Assembly (NCBI GenBank): GCA_032622095.1
Contig: CP136066.1
Coordinates: 98,911,319-98,975,318 of the forward strand
DNA: 64,000 nucleotides
Source of the DNA: Siphonodentalium dalli
Taxonomy: Eukaryota; Mollusca; Scaphopoda; Gadilida; Siphonodentaliidae
Reading direction: 5' to 3'
Shown: positions 22,996 through 33,780 of the stretch, one piece after another
How the letters are laid out: every line of letters starts with the position of its first letter
Numbering within the stretch: position 1 is the first letter of the stretch
The notes under the pieces: model-generated
Seen by the model: the letters and a program-made list of their open reading frames with translations, nothing else
Databases searched by the model: none
Told to the model about the DNA's origin: nothing
Position numbers and translations under genes: made by a program

Positions 22996-23421
22996 GTGTA
23001 CGTTCATACGTTGGCAAATTTGCACGGTATGTTTTGCAGGCATTTCGTCATATAAAACCACATGGTGCCATAATATGATCGGAAACCTGCATATAACATT
23101 CATTCGTTATTCTTTACCAAAGCGAACGACGTGAGAAGTAAATAGTTATATAGTTCAACTTGTAACGGTGCTACTGGCATTTGCCTTCAAAATTTCCTGT
23201 TTGATTGATTCTTGCGAGATAATTGCATGCTATTTACAGGCAAATTCTGGTAGCATGGTTACAGGTGAAACTATACAGAGATTTTGCTTCGCACGTAGTT
23301 AGCTTGGGTATATATGTATTTTATGTACAAGTTTCCGTTCATATCTCTGGTACCATATCGTTTTCTTCGACGAACTGCCTGCAAACCATACATACCTTGC
23401 AAAGTTTCCAGTGTCTGAACA
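22996..23421. mobile_element. Family D foldback MITE
   Basis: The left end is gtgtacgttcatacgttggc and the right end is decayed (ccagtgtctgaacac). A cactta string lies at both borders. The interior carries the family blocks gagataattgcatgctattt and ggtgctactggcatttgcc. Length is about 426 bp, as expected for the family. Confidence 0.8.
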
Positions 23422-23434
23422 CTTAGGAAAGTTA

Positions 23435-23679
23435 GGGTACGTTCATACACTCGCAAATTTACCAGACATTCGATTGCAGGCATTTCGGTATGTTAAGCCA
23501 AATGTGTTAGTAGCACCGTTACATGTAGAACTACCGAAATTTTACTTCTCGTGTCGATAGCTTTGGTAAATATGCATTTTATACGCAAGTTGCCGTTCAT
23601 ATTTTGGCATCATAGGGTTTTCTATGAGAAATTGCCTGCAAAAAATGCTGTGCAAACTTGCCAGTGTATGAACGTACCC
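23435..23679. mobile_element. Family D MITE, internally shortened (245 bp)
   Basis: Both ends are excellent (gggtacgttcatacactcgc and ccagtgtatgaacgtaccc). The interior has lost about 180 bp relative to the 423-bp copies. It lies 13 bp after the previous copy, and a third truncated D end follows at 23687 (gtacgttcaaacgctggcaa). Confidence 0.85.
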
Positions 23680-23858
23680 TTAGCGTACGTTCAAACGCTG
23701 GCAAGTTTTCCTGCATGCATGCAATTTTACAAGAAATTCGTCGCAGATGTCTGTACATAGTTTGCGTAGTATGAACTACAAACTACTTATAAAATGCACA
23801 TGTCTCACTGATTACTATCATAGTGCAATGAAATTTATGTCATTTCATAAGTTCTTAA

Positions 23859-24038
23859 AGGGAACTGTACACTAAATCCAACATTTATAACAATTACCAT
23901 GCTGTTTATATCGTTCATAGAGCACATGCTTATGTTTTACACCATCCCTGGCTCAAATTAATTCATTTGTTGCATATATTCTGTTCAGTATAATAGGAGA
24001 TGACCCCGTGCATGGCTGGATGTAGAGTACAGTCCCCT
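23859..24038. mobile_element. Kolobok-like TTAA MITE, 180 bp
   Basis: TTAA lies on both sides (23855-23858 and 24039-24042). The ends agggaactgtacactaaatc and, in reverse complement, aggggactgtactctacatc are inverted repeats. A TTAA duplication with AGGG termini is the Kolobok pattern; piggyBac ends (CCC) do not fit. No coding sequence is present, and no other copy was seen in this window. Confidence 0.85.
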
Positions 24039-24388
24039 TTAATGGACAAAATGCTAAATATTTTCAACAAATAATTTTTCTGGTTCTACCTGGCGAAAAT
24101 CTTGAATTCATATATCATCATCTCCATTGTATACAGAACCTGAGCAAGTATTAAGAGTCTCTTAATAAGAGATGACAATAACAATGGATTTTAATACATT
24201 GGACTCTTTTTGAGAGGTTGGAAATATTATTTTCTTTTTTTTTGTCCATTTCGGTACCAAGAACTGCTAGAATAATTAATAATTTCACAAAACAATCCAA
24301 TCACCAAATAGCTTATTGTCTTGACTCTATGAGAGGTGGCTTCATTTGTATCACAATGTTGAGTCAAAGGCCCACTTAATTTTCGGAT

Positions 24389-24582
24389 CACCAGATCACA
24401 TTATACACAACACATTCCATGGAATATACCACTGTAAATAGGAAACTCCAAAACATTGTACCATCAACCTATCCGATCAAATAAACTGTGAACATGTTTT
24501 TTTTGTCAAGGTACCGATGTGTGTTATGTGTTTAATTTCGATCTGGACTGTATGGAATATGTTGTCTATAATGTGATCTGGG
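24389..24582. mobile_element. Short TIR element next to the satellite
   Basis: The left arm ccagatcacattatacacaa, cacattccat and the right arm atggaatatgttgtctataa, tgtgatctgg are 30-bp inverted repeats with two mismatches. The spacer is about 130 bp. The target duplication is not clear. Confidence 0.75.
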
Positions 24583-24672
24583 CATTCGAAAATATTAAAA
24601 TTTTAATTCAATAGTGGAGGATAAATTTGTCACAAATTTTCCATTACAATGAAAACTAATTGTCATATGAAG

Positions 24673-25771
24673 TGTGGTCGACTGGACCACACTGCATATC
24701 AACATATATATGGTGGTCGACTGGACCACACTGCATATCAACATATATATGGTGGTCGACTGGACCATACTGCATATCAACATATATATGGTGGTCGACT
24801 GGACCACACTGCATATCAACATATATATGGTGGTCGACTGGACCACACTGCATATCAACATATATATGGTGGTCGACTGGACCACACTGCATATCAACAT
24901 ATATATGGTGGTCGACTGGACCACACTGCATATCAACATATATATGGTGGTCGACTGGACCACACTGCATATCAACATATATATGGTGATCGACTGGACC
25001 ACACTGCATATCAACATATATATGGTGGTCGACTGGACCACACTGCATATCAACATATATATGGTGGTCGACTGGACCACACTGCATATCAACATATATA
25101 TGGTGGTCGAATGGACCACACTGCATATCAACATATATATGGTGGTCGACTGGACCACACTGCATATCAACATATATATGGTGGTCGACTGGACCACACT
25201 GCATATCAACATATATATGGTGATCGACTGGACCACACTGCATATCAACATATATATGGTGGTCGACTGGACCACACTGCATATCAACATATATATGGTG
25301 GTCGACTGGACCACACTGCATATCAACATATATATGGTGGTCGACTGGACCACACTGCATATCAACATATATATGGTGATCGACTGGACCACACTGCATA
25401 TCAACATATATATGGTGGTCGACTGGACCACACTGCATATCAACATATATATGGTGGTCGACTGGACCACACTGCATATCAACATATATATGGTGGTCGA
25501 ATGGACCACACTGCATATCAACATATATATGGTGGTCGACTGGACCACACTGCATATCAACATATATATGGTGGTCGACTGGACCACACTGCATATCAAC
25601 ATATATATGGTGATCGACTGGACCACACTGCATATCAACATATATATGGTGGTCGACTGGACCACACTGCATATCAACATATATATGGTGGTCGACTGGA
25701 CCACACTGCATATCAACATATATATGGTGGTCGACTGGACCACACTGCATATCAACATATATATGGTGGTC
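24673..25771. repeat. 39-bp satellite, 28 units with ten-unit higher-order period
   Basis: Units of 39 bp start ggtggtcgactggaccacac and end catcaacatatatat-like text, repeated 28 times almost without error, then a 7-bp partial unit. Each unit has a dyad: gtggtc, a 5-bp centre gactg, then gaccac. Variant ggtgatcg occurs in units 9, 15, 19 and 25, and variant cgaatgg in units 12 and 22, so units 9-18 and 19-28 are the same 390-bp block. Since 39 is divisible by 3, long frames stay open in five of six frames; these are by-products, not genes. Confidence 0.97.
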
Positions 25772-26379
25772 AGCGTTAAGAAGGCGCCCATTCGTGAATT
25801 TTCAACAACAAAAAATATCACTTTCAAACTATCAATTTGAAGGGAAAAATTATTATCCTCTATAACAAATGTATGCTATAATGCTATAACAACACATGTT
25901 CACCTTATCAATGTGAGAGATAAGTTCTAAGCATGTAAAAAGAAAGTGGTTTAAAAAAAAAAACTTCCATGTAGGTCATCGGAGAGTTTGACAGGAAATA
26001 TTTGCAACAAACATATACTGCATGAATTAGCTTATGAACTGAACTAGGGTATGCGCTCAGTTTACCATCTGAAATCATGAATGTCTGCGAGAAAATAAAT
26101 AAAACATTTTTCATTCCATATTTTAGATTTTTTGGTGGCCATTTAGAGCCTCCCCCAAATTGCACTAATTTTTGTCTTAAATCGCTCAAAAAACTACTTA
26201 TAATGCTCATGTCACTGGGAACTTATCTCCTTTAGACCAAATAACAGTTTAACCAGTTTTAACAACTATCATTAAATGACAATACTTAAATACTTAAAAG
26301 TTCACAAACAACGAATATTAAAATATAGACATATTTTGTTTTTATACCAATCATAATTATTTACGTAAATGGTATGCTA
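25772..26379. other. No gene; possible decayed TIR segment
   Basis: A weak inverted pair gagataagttc (25917) / gaacttatctc (26219) brackets about 310 bp. Otherwise AT-rich, with no recognised family. Confidence 0.45.
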
Positions 26380-26615
26380 TTGTCAAGTTTGTACGCTGTG
26401 TTACATAAACACAAGCCAGGATCTGTAATATTGTTGGCTTTTGTTTACACAACAAAGCGTAAGTACTTGAAACAATATACTATTTGCGCGATATTTATGA
26501 TTGGTATAAGAACAAGTTGTGTAATTTAATATTCTTTCTGTTTATGGCGGTCTTAACGGATGTGACAATTTTAACAGCATTATACCCACCGCGAAGGCCA
26601 TCCGTGCATGCCTTT
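26380..26615. mobile_element. Relic related to the 38942 TTAA element
   Basis: The blocks acaagccaggatctgtaa, tgattggtataagaacaa, attctttctgtttatggcgg and ccaccgcgaaggcc match the right half of 38942-39400. The terminal aggcacggg end has decayed to ccatccgtgcatgccttta. Confidence 0.65.
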
Positions 26616-27567
26616 ATGTTTTTTTAAAATGATCCATATTTTTTGAAAAATGGCCAAGATAATTTTCTGGTCAACGTGAACCCTGCCCTGTACACTGAAG
26701 CAAAAAATACAATTCACTTCCGTCAGAGACTCGGACATATAAATTACTATCTTTTTTTTTGAAATGATGAATACTAATTAAATCTTTTGTGAATGAAATA
26801 TCGGATTTATTCGTATGGACAGCCATCTCTCAGGTGTAATTAAATCCCATGTGGCTTTGAAAGCCACAAATAGCGGCGACCCCCTATTAACGCGAAATCT
26901 CGAGGATCAAATGGTTCCTAACAAACGACCGGGCGATGTGCCCTGATGCGCATGTCACAGGGACATTTACGACGGAAAGATTGCAGACGGTTCCAAGGGC
27001 ATTCAAGGACACTGAGGACAGGTAAATAGTGCAGACTCATGCGCGCATGGAATGTCGCAGTGAATGAGCTGATTAAAAATTGCAAGGTAGAGTTCAGTCT
27101 TCAAAGCTACGCTGGTCTGACCAATGGCATACATAGGAACAGCATGTAAGCTTTCCTTATATGTTTTTTTTTATTAATTACTTGTTGGTTATAATTCATG
27201 CTGCATTATCTGAGAAACTTTCCATATGCAAATTGACCGGAAGAGAGAAAATTAGGCTCAAAATGTTTGTCTTGAAATCATCGATACAACTTCAGCAATG
27301 ATATAGTGTAAAATAAGTATGTATTCCACATTTCATAACTGGTACGCAGGATTCAGCACTCTCTGTTAACTGGTATTCATGATTCAGTGTGTGTGGGCCC
27401 TGTTGTCAGCCTGAAAATGTCCAACAATTGGAAAGCTTGAGACTAATCTAGATGACTGGATGCTAGGATTTCAAAATTTTCATGTTCAGATTTCAAAATG
27501 TTCTCACATCGGGCCGACCCTGCTCCCTCCCACGTGGTCAGTCAAAAACTGTTAATTGATTTAAGAA
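26616..27567. other. No gene; scattered family I text
   Basis: About 26870-27010 is GC-richer but has no open frame of note. 27410-27540 contains weak family I text (gaaaatgtccaacaattgga). Nothing else is recognised. Confidence 0.45.
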
Positions 27568-27835
27568 CGAGAGGCCGATCATGATCGGCAGATGTTTAAC
27601 CAATCTCTTGGCGATAATAAATTGCTATGATCGAAATCATAATTTAGAGTTTAGATGTTGAATTATAGAGAATACTGTTATTTACTATACATATTATAGG
27701 TAGATGTACATAATAACACAAATTATTGGAATTTTTGGGTCAATAGGGAGACTCGCATAAGAGAATGCATTGGCACAGGATCTGTAATGCTGCACCAGCG
27801 CATCTCCAGTCATGGAAGGGTTAAACCATGTCAAT
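27568..27835 (+). mobile_element. Family G dispersed repeat
   Basis: It begins gagaggccgatcatgatcgg (with an internal dyad) and runs through gaattatagagaatactg and attattggaatttttgggtc to gagaatgcattggcacagga and tgtaatgctgcacca. The copy at 39959-40200 matches along its length. The class is unknown; ends and target duplication are not defined. Confidence 0.75.
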
Positions 27836-28551
27836 GGATACCATGTTCCCCAAAGGAAGCAACAAAATTAAGGAAGGGTTGATCAGCATGGCACTGCTTA
27901 TAATTCTTCTTGTATATTATCAACAAAAATGATATAAACCTCATTGCATGGGCGAACATGTCCAAGAGCCTATATATACATACCCGTTAAGATAATTAAA
28001 GATCTAACTGACAAACATCAAGACTATGATAATATATAGGAATCTATATATTGATACCAAACATAAATTCAACAGCTCCAATACTTTCTCTTGGGGAAAG
28101 GTGGTAAATCTCATACATATGCCCCTATTTCAATCCTATTTAAACCAATATCAATATTTCACACATCAATAAGTCTAGCAAATCCAAAGGGTCAGTTTTA
28201 GGAGTTGAAGTGAATTCATTGAAATGAAAATTGTTAAATCTGTAACTCAACTCATTTTTGACTGGTCAGCAATCTAGAACGAAATAATATTCACCCTTGT
28301 TATAAGTCAGTGAGGTAAATTGAGAAAAAATCAAGGCCCATGCATGCAAGAGGGGTGCAAATGGATCGATATACGGTTTTATGTGGTTCAAGGGGCTTTA
28401 GCCACATCCCTGTTTATCGATCCGTGGGGACAATTTAAGATCCACCAGAAACGAGTCATCGCGCATCGTAAAAGATAGCGAGGCTAGGAAAGTTTGGGGG
28501 ACAAATTTTTCACATGCGTCTATCGGCTTTCACAGATCTGCGGCTGAGTAA
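27836..28551. other. No recognised feature
   Basis: AT-rich sequence with no gene-like frame and no strong repeat. Confidence 0.45.
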
Positions 28552-28930
28552 GTAAGTAAGTAATGCTTTATTCTCAGCCATCATAATACATGGTACATGA
28601 GAAAACGTATATACACTATATACAAATAGAACTTTTCAGGGTTTGTTCCGAATATTGGAACGTACTGTAATTACAAGTATACATAGATAAAATACAATGC
28701 AGACAATAATAAGTTACGGTCCAATTTTGCATTAGCATGTCCGGAATAGAAATATCGAAATTTCGATAGACTTATCTAAAGATTCTAAGCGAACCGAAAA
28801 AAACAAGACGAAGAAATTTACATAAGTATACATCATGGTCAGTACATAGTGCTGTTTTGTCAAATTTTTTTTTGGAAACCAAGATGTTGTAAATAACGAT
28901 GTAGCAATATTACGTACATGATTATTATCT
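28552..28930 (-). mobile_element. Probable LINE 3' tail, reverse orientation, with ttac repeats
   Basis: Read on the minus strand it ends ggctgagaataaagcattac followed by ttac repeats. An aataaa signal close to a short tandem repeat end is typical of L2/CR1-like LINEs. The upstream sequence has no reverse transcriptase, and the 5' limit is a guess. Confidence 0.5.
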
Positions 28931-28944
28931 GTAACGAAATTGAC

Positions 28945-29145
28945 TTATATAATATATATACACACTTGCATATACACACATGTATATATATACCACACAC
29001 ATACATACTTATCATCACATACATATAAAACACATATATACATATACATACTCACACATATACATACACATACATACATATATATCAATATACATGCACA
29101 TATATGTATATATATACATATATACACACATACACATTATATATT
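28945..29145. repeat. Compound CA/TA microsatellite
   Basis: About 200 bp of acac, atac and tata mixtures. Frames through it give meaningless Thr/His/Tyr/Ile strings. Confidence 0.95.
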
Positions 29146-29235
29146 GGCACATTCGTTATATAAATCTTGCATATCTAAATCTTGCATATCTAAAACACGT
29201 AGAAACCATAAAAATAGCAACATAATATGCATAGT

Positions 29236-29500
29236 TTCAAACTATACAAAAACCACTGGCGCTTTCACATGCGGCTATCGGGTCAGCCGCAACGTTTCAA
29301 ACCATACATATATCACTGGCGCTTTCACATGCGGCTATCGGGTCAGCCGCAACGTTTCAAACTATACATATACCACTGGCGCTTTCACATGGTTGCGGCT
29401 GATGCAGTTAAACGCGTCAGCGACAGCCATGTGAAAGCGCCAGTGATATATGTATGGTTTGAAATATTGCGTCTGGCCCGATAGCCGCATGCGTTGGGCG
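29236..29500. repeat. 60-bp tandem repeat with inverted copy (foldback)
   Basis: The unit, starting tttcaaactatacaaaaacc and containing actggcgctttcacatgcgg, repeats at 29236, 29296 and 29356. An inverted copy (catgtgaaagcgccagtgat) follows at 29428-29490, with a GC-rich loop of tgcggctgatgcag / cgcgtcagcgacagcc at 29395-29430. The structure could form a large cruciform. No family match elsewhere. Confidence 0.85.
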
Positions 29501-29825
29501 CATGCGTCAGCTACAGGTCTGTGAAAGCAGCTTTATACATGCATACTTTGCGTGAAGGTATATATAGTCGAGTTAGCAAAATGTCACTTGTACTTGACAC
29601 GGTATAGTGTGATAAGGCGATATAGATAAGGCCATGCAGTGCAGCTAGACTAACTAGGGATCGGTACACTGGAGCTGCACTGGTCGTGATGTTACAAATT
29701 TACAGTTAGGCGGCGAATGTTCGACAATCCGACGATAAAACAACCGCCACTAATAGCAAGAAAACCATATTCAGAAATGGTAACGCCCTCAATATCATAT
29801 TATAAGGCATATATAACATATATTG

Positions 29826-30030
29826 GAGATTGGGACCTTCACCTACAATGAAATACATTATTAAGGAAACAGATATTAACTAAGAAATAGATTACCTGCA
29901 CTGTTTTGCAATGTTAATTATAAACTTATAGAATTCCCTGTCACAACATCAAAAATTTCCCAATTTCCCAATTTTGAACGAGTGGAGTATGATCTACGGG
30001 CGTAGCTAAAGATTCATGGCATGATCTCGG
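29826..30030 (+). mobile_element. Family H dispersed repeat
   Basis: It shares tgggaccttcacctacaa, atacattattaagga and gattcatggcatgatct with 15735-15920. A doubled ttcccaatttcccaatttt lies near its centre. The class is unknown. Confidence 0.65.
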
Positions 30031-30599
30031 AGCGATATCACAGCGTTTGTGCGGTGCCGACTTGTACATAGTGTTAGCTGGTGGATATTACAGAGAAGAT
30101 GCACAACGAGCACGCGAATACCGAGTACGTTTTAATCACATTTAGTACACCACCTCATACGACAGGGTCAAATACGCTGGCCAACATACACCCTAAGATG
30201 GCTTAATAAAAACAAGATTATAAGCCGGGGGAGGGGGCAAGATCCACGATACAAGATCCTGGTGCGTGGCTGGGTCTGAGCCCCTATCATAGATGTTTCC
30301 AATTCCAATTAATTTGTTTTCAAAATCCATATTTAAAGAAAAATTATGAATACTAAAATGAATGTAAATGTCTAGGCTTATAACCTGGAGCCAACTAGAA
30401 CATTAATCAAAAGAAGGGGGCTCCCAGTTTCGATATTTACCAAATATTTGTTCCATATAACACAATATCATGCATGGAGTGGGTCCGGCTTCTGACTAGG
30501 AATGAATTTCACTGTAATATTTTCCCCATGTTCTGATGTGCAGGTATTGATTGTTCTCGACCTTCAATTATCCCGTGATGCCAATGTCAGCTCACTTAA

Positions 30600-31334
30600 A
30601 GTGATATGAAACACTCCGGTAGGGTGGTCAAATATAAATGGAGAATAATCTTGTTCAAAGTAGTAATTTTTACAAATATTATATCCAAATTGACAACACA
30701 CAGGGCCACCGGAAGCATCCAAGGGCAGGGGGCAGAGCCTACAAAAAGGGCACTTTTCCGCAAAAAAAGGGCATTTTCTCCGCAAACTCGGGAAAATAAC
30801 CATAAATTCATTGTGGCAAAAATCCCTATTTTAATGGTATTTGTCGGTTTTTATGGCCGTTTTGTGATAAAATTGACAAAAAAATTAATTTTCCTTGTGA
30901 AATTGGTGGTATTTGGACCAAAAAAGTCACATTTTGCTATAAAAACACGAGATTAAACACACAAAAATCATTTTCTGTCTCCAGAAAAAGGGCAAGTCCT
31001 GCCCCCGCTCGCCCCCTTGGTCAAGGGCAGGGGGTCAGCTGCCCCTCTGCTCCCCTCTTCGGCGCCCCTGGCAACACACACCTTCATTCTTATATATTAA
31101 TTAAACGCACTGACTCTCGATGGAGAAATCGTTAGTTTTTCGCCGATAGATGCGTCCCGAGTCGGTAGTAAATATTTACATTTGAGCGTAGTTCAGACGA
31201 TGTATATATTCTATGGAGTGGATTAGCTGCAGATTGTCGGCGATGTTAGTAGAATGGTACATTCCTCCAGCTCGCACAGCGCCTTGATACTAACTTATCA
31301 GTTTCACGCACCCGAACAAGTACATAATATGTCT
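30600..31334 (+). mobile_element. Family F TTAA-flanked element, split by a hAT-like insertion
   Basis: TTAA flanks lie at 30596-30599 and 31335-31338. The left end is agtgatatgaaacactcc and the right end is tacataatatgtct. Without the 370-bp insert the element is 365 bp, close to the 371 bp of the intact copy at 53730-54100. Shared internal text includes actgactctcgatgg and taaatatttacat. The terminal inverted repeat is weak. The TTAA target suggests Kolobok or a relative; no transposase. Confidence 0.85.
30701..31070. mobile_element. hAT-like MITE nested inside family F (370 bp)
   Basis: Its ends are cagggccaccgg and, in reverse complement, caggggcgccga. The flanking 8-mers are acaacaca and gcaacaca, a duplication with one mismatch. 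Removing the insert and one duplicate restores ttgacaacacacacc, matching the uninterrupted family F text at 35151-35165. The interior is rich in gggcag and ccgcaaa repeats and has no transposase. Confidence 0.88.
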
Positions 31335-32116
31335 TTAATTCATGTCGTACTTTAAATGGTATCATTTGTATAAATTTTAAAAGATAACTTACACGTATTT
31401 AAAGTAGCACAGTACTAATTTTCACTCAGTTTCAAATTCGCGCACGAGCCTTATTTTGGTTCCTGCAGGAAGATAAAAAAACCCACCACAATATAAATGT
31501 ACAGATAATCTTAACTGTTATATAGCCTACTTACACCATATGGTTGTGATGATATGGTTATTTATACTTTTATTTTCCCATATATAACACAAACATATAG
31601 TGTAAGTGTGGAGTGTTTCAGGCGTAGCACATATTTACATGCAACTACTGCGGCTATACAAAATTGCTATATATAGGCCTATATTTAAGACAATATAATT
31701 GTGTTCCATGGATCAATTTAAAGTATATACTAAAATGGCTTGTATGGCCAATAATAAATTATGCATTCATCACCCGAGCAACGCCGGGTCCCCTGCTATT
31801 TGTTTTAGTTGACATTTTCGCCGTATTTGCCTATATAATCCGAACTATTTGATAAAATGCCATGCAGTGTCTGTATAAAGCGCTCGGTATCATATATATT
31901 TTAAAATATTTGAACAATGCCTGAGCTGGTTTCTGCAAAAAAAGTCACCTTAGTAATTGTCGGTTTTCAAAAACTAACGCATTCATTTCTAAAATATTTT
32001 AACATACATGTTCTTGAATTAATTTTATACAGATAAAGGTTATTCCCCGATTCGTTGAGATTAGATCAAGCTCGCGAAAATGACAACTTGAGAAACATAA
32101 TGATACTTCTTCTTAA
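31335..32116. other. No gene; Helitron-like end near 31.8 kb
   Basis: Besides the hairpin listed at 31772-31799, this is AT-rich sequence without recognised content. Confidence 0.45.
31772..31799 (+). mobile_element. Possible Helitron 3' end, degenerate
   Basis: The stem acccg/cgggt surrounds agcaacgc and is followed by cccctgctat. This closely matches the minus-strand ends at 63447 (cgggtccacctgctag), except that the final CTAG is CTAT. The upstream extent is unknown. Confidence 0.4.
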
Positions 32117-32580
32117 AGGTGCATTATCCGAATTAACGCTTCTAGCTTACTATTTCTTTGGCTTCGGTGGTATAAATATTTGATTCGAGTCGAGGGACCC
32201 ACCCATCAAAACTCAGATTGATCATTTATTGATTTTTGAAGTTTGTTATTTCTCGAGATGTGCAATTATTTGTGGCCCAGAAACACGTCGTCAAACGGAC
32301 GGTCGCGGACAAAATTGCGGATGAAAATGGATAACTCTAAAATCAAGTGGTAATACGGCCATCGTGATACTCAAGTGATAATACGGCCATATTTTGTTGA
32401 ACAAAATGTTGATAAATAATACGTTTTGGGAAATTTGATACCATACTAGTTGACAGTGCATGGTTAGCATTATGTTGTTGCAATTAATCGATTCTGATAA
32501 CTAAAGCGTATTTTGAAGAAATGTTGTTGTTGTTGTTGGAGTCTGATTATATGGGGACCATCGAATCGGATTGAGTACCT
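32117..32580 (-). mobile_element. Family B TTAA-flanked element, 464 bp
   Basis: Flanked by TTAA at 32113-32116 and 32581-32584. The left end is aggtgcattatccgaattaa and the right end is aatcggattgagtacct. A (tgt)n tract sits near the right end. This is the cleanest copy, and it supplies the uninterrupted sequence (aagtggtaatacggcca) that proves the insertion in the 35396 copy. Confidence 0.9.
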
Positions 32581-33054
32581 TTAACAGAATCATTTTGCCG
32601 CACCAACATCATAGCAATTCCACATGACCCACAAACATCGTACCAAATTAGCAGGGCTACCTACCCAGGGATGGGTAATTTATTATGCCACAATATCCAT
32701 TTATATTCAATTTGCTAATTAAACTCACCATATGCATGAATACAAAGCTAATTAATTTGCTTAAGCATAACATCACTGTTCATCATTTTTAGCACGATTT
32801 TTCCAATTTGGCGCTCCTGCACACTTTATCCTCCGTTTGCCGTGAGTTGTATAACAGGGCGATGTGACTTAGTAGAAGGTTGAATATCTATATTATATAT
32901 AGTTGTCATATATACCATTATTGGAGCACGCGTGTGTATTTAGCAAGCAATTTAATTCATTTGGCGCATATTTTATTTCTAATTCTAACACAATAAACGC
33001 GGCTAGGTTATAGGTACAACTTCCTTTAGTGTAAACCACTTATATCTATTTCAG

Positions 33055-33283
33055 GACACACCATTGGCATCCACATAATACCGAGTTTAAAGTCAAAATT
33101 ATTGACATTGGATTGTTTGGTATGCACGATGCCTTGCTTCGAGACAAGGCGAATATCGCATATATGCAGGTCGTCAGATGTAAGCCGTTCTGTGACGAGG
33201 AATCTGCTTCGATTCCTGTCGAGGGCCAAAGAAGGGTAACACGATTCGTGTATCTGGGCAGTTTTGTCGGCTGTGTGCAGTAG
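33055..33283 (+). CDS. Speculative exon in a GC-richer patch
   Basis: A good splice-acceptor-like string (atatctatttcag) ends at 33054. From 33056 the plus strand stays open for 75 codons to a stop at 33281. The frame reads THHWHPHNTEFKVKIIDIGL, then MHDALLRDKANIAYMQ and EGQRRVTRFVYLGSF. Possible donors are at gat|gtaagc (about 33182) and agg|gtaaca (about 33235). The patch is clearly richer in G+C than its flanks. The opposite strand is also open, so strand and reality are unproven, and I recognise no domain. Confidence 0.25.
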
Positions 33284-33404
33284 GGAGGTGAAATTAACCA
33301 TCTGTGTGGATCTTCCACCAATGAAACTGAAAACATCGATCATGCACCGTATGACAGAGCGACTAAAATGACGATACATACAACAACGAGCCAAATATAG
33401 CCCA

Positions 33405-33780
33405 CTTTTGCTTAAGGGGTCACTGTCACCAAACAAGTGCTGAAGGGTACACAGGTTTTGGAAATGTGCTGAAGGGTACACAAGTTTTGGAAATGTGCTG
33501 AAGGGTACACATGTTTTGAAATCTCGTTCTAAATGACATTTAGTTTTCATGTCTGCCATGATTTCTGCAAGAGAAAAATGTTTACGTTCCAATGGAAATT
33601 AAAATGAACTGAACTTCAACAAACTGCTAATGGGTGCCTTCGGGAACACAGTTGAAGTAACTGTGTAAGTGCCAATCACAAAACCTGTGTACCCTTCAGC
33701 ACATTTTCAAAACATGTGTATCCTTCAGCACATTTTTTGGTGAGTGTGACCTCTTCAGCGCCACTTTTCCCTGTCTCAGG
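33405..33780. mobile_element. TIR element with 29-bp subterminal repeats
   Basis: The left side has three 29-bp units at 33438, 33467 and 33496 (tgctgaagggtacacaggtt). The right side has the inverted forms near 33690-33745. Outside them gggtcactgtcacc and ggtgagtgtgacc are also inverted. The arrangement fits a non-autonomous DNA element whose ends carry repeated binding sites. It lies partly within a 188-codon minus-strand frame that starts at 33592. Confidence 0.7.

Noticed and set aside
24673-25771. CRISPR array
   Set aside because: Units are contiguous with no unique spacers, and the context is eukaryotic.
24595-25840. Long open frames (364-410 codons) on both strands of the 39-bp satellite as repeat proteins
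   Set aside because: They arise from a 39-bp unit without stops. All five frames are equally open, and no start context, splice site or composition favours one.
28940-29434. 164-codon Thr/His/Tyr-rich frame
   Set aside because: It is mostly translated CA/TA microsatellite followed by the 60-bp repeat.
33026-33592. 188-codon minus-strand frame as one gene
   Set aside because: Its first third lies in the TIR element with 29-bp repeats, so it is at best a chimera. Only the 33.05-33.4 kb part is kept as a possible exon patch.
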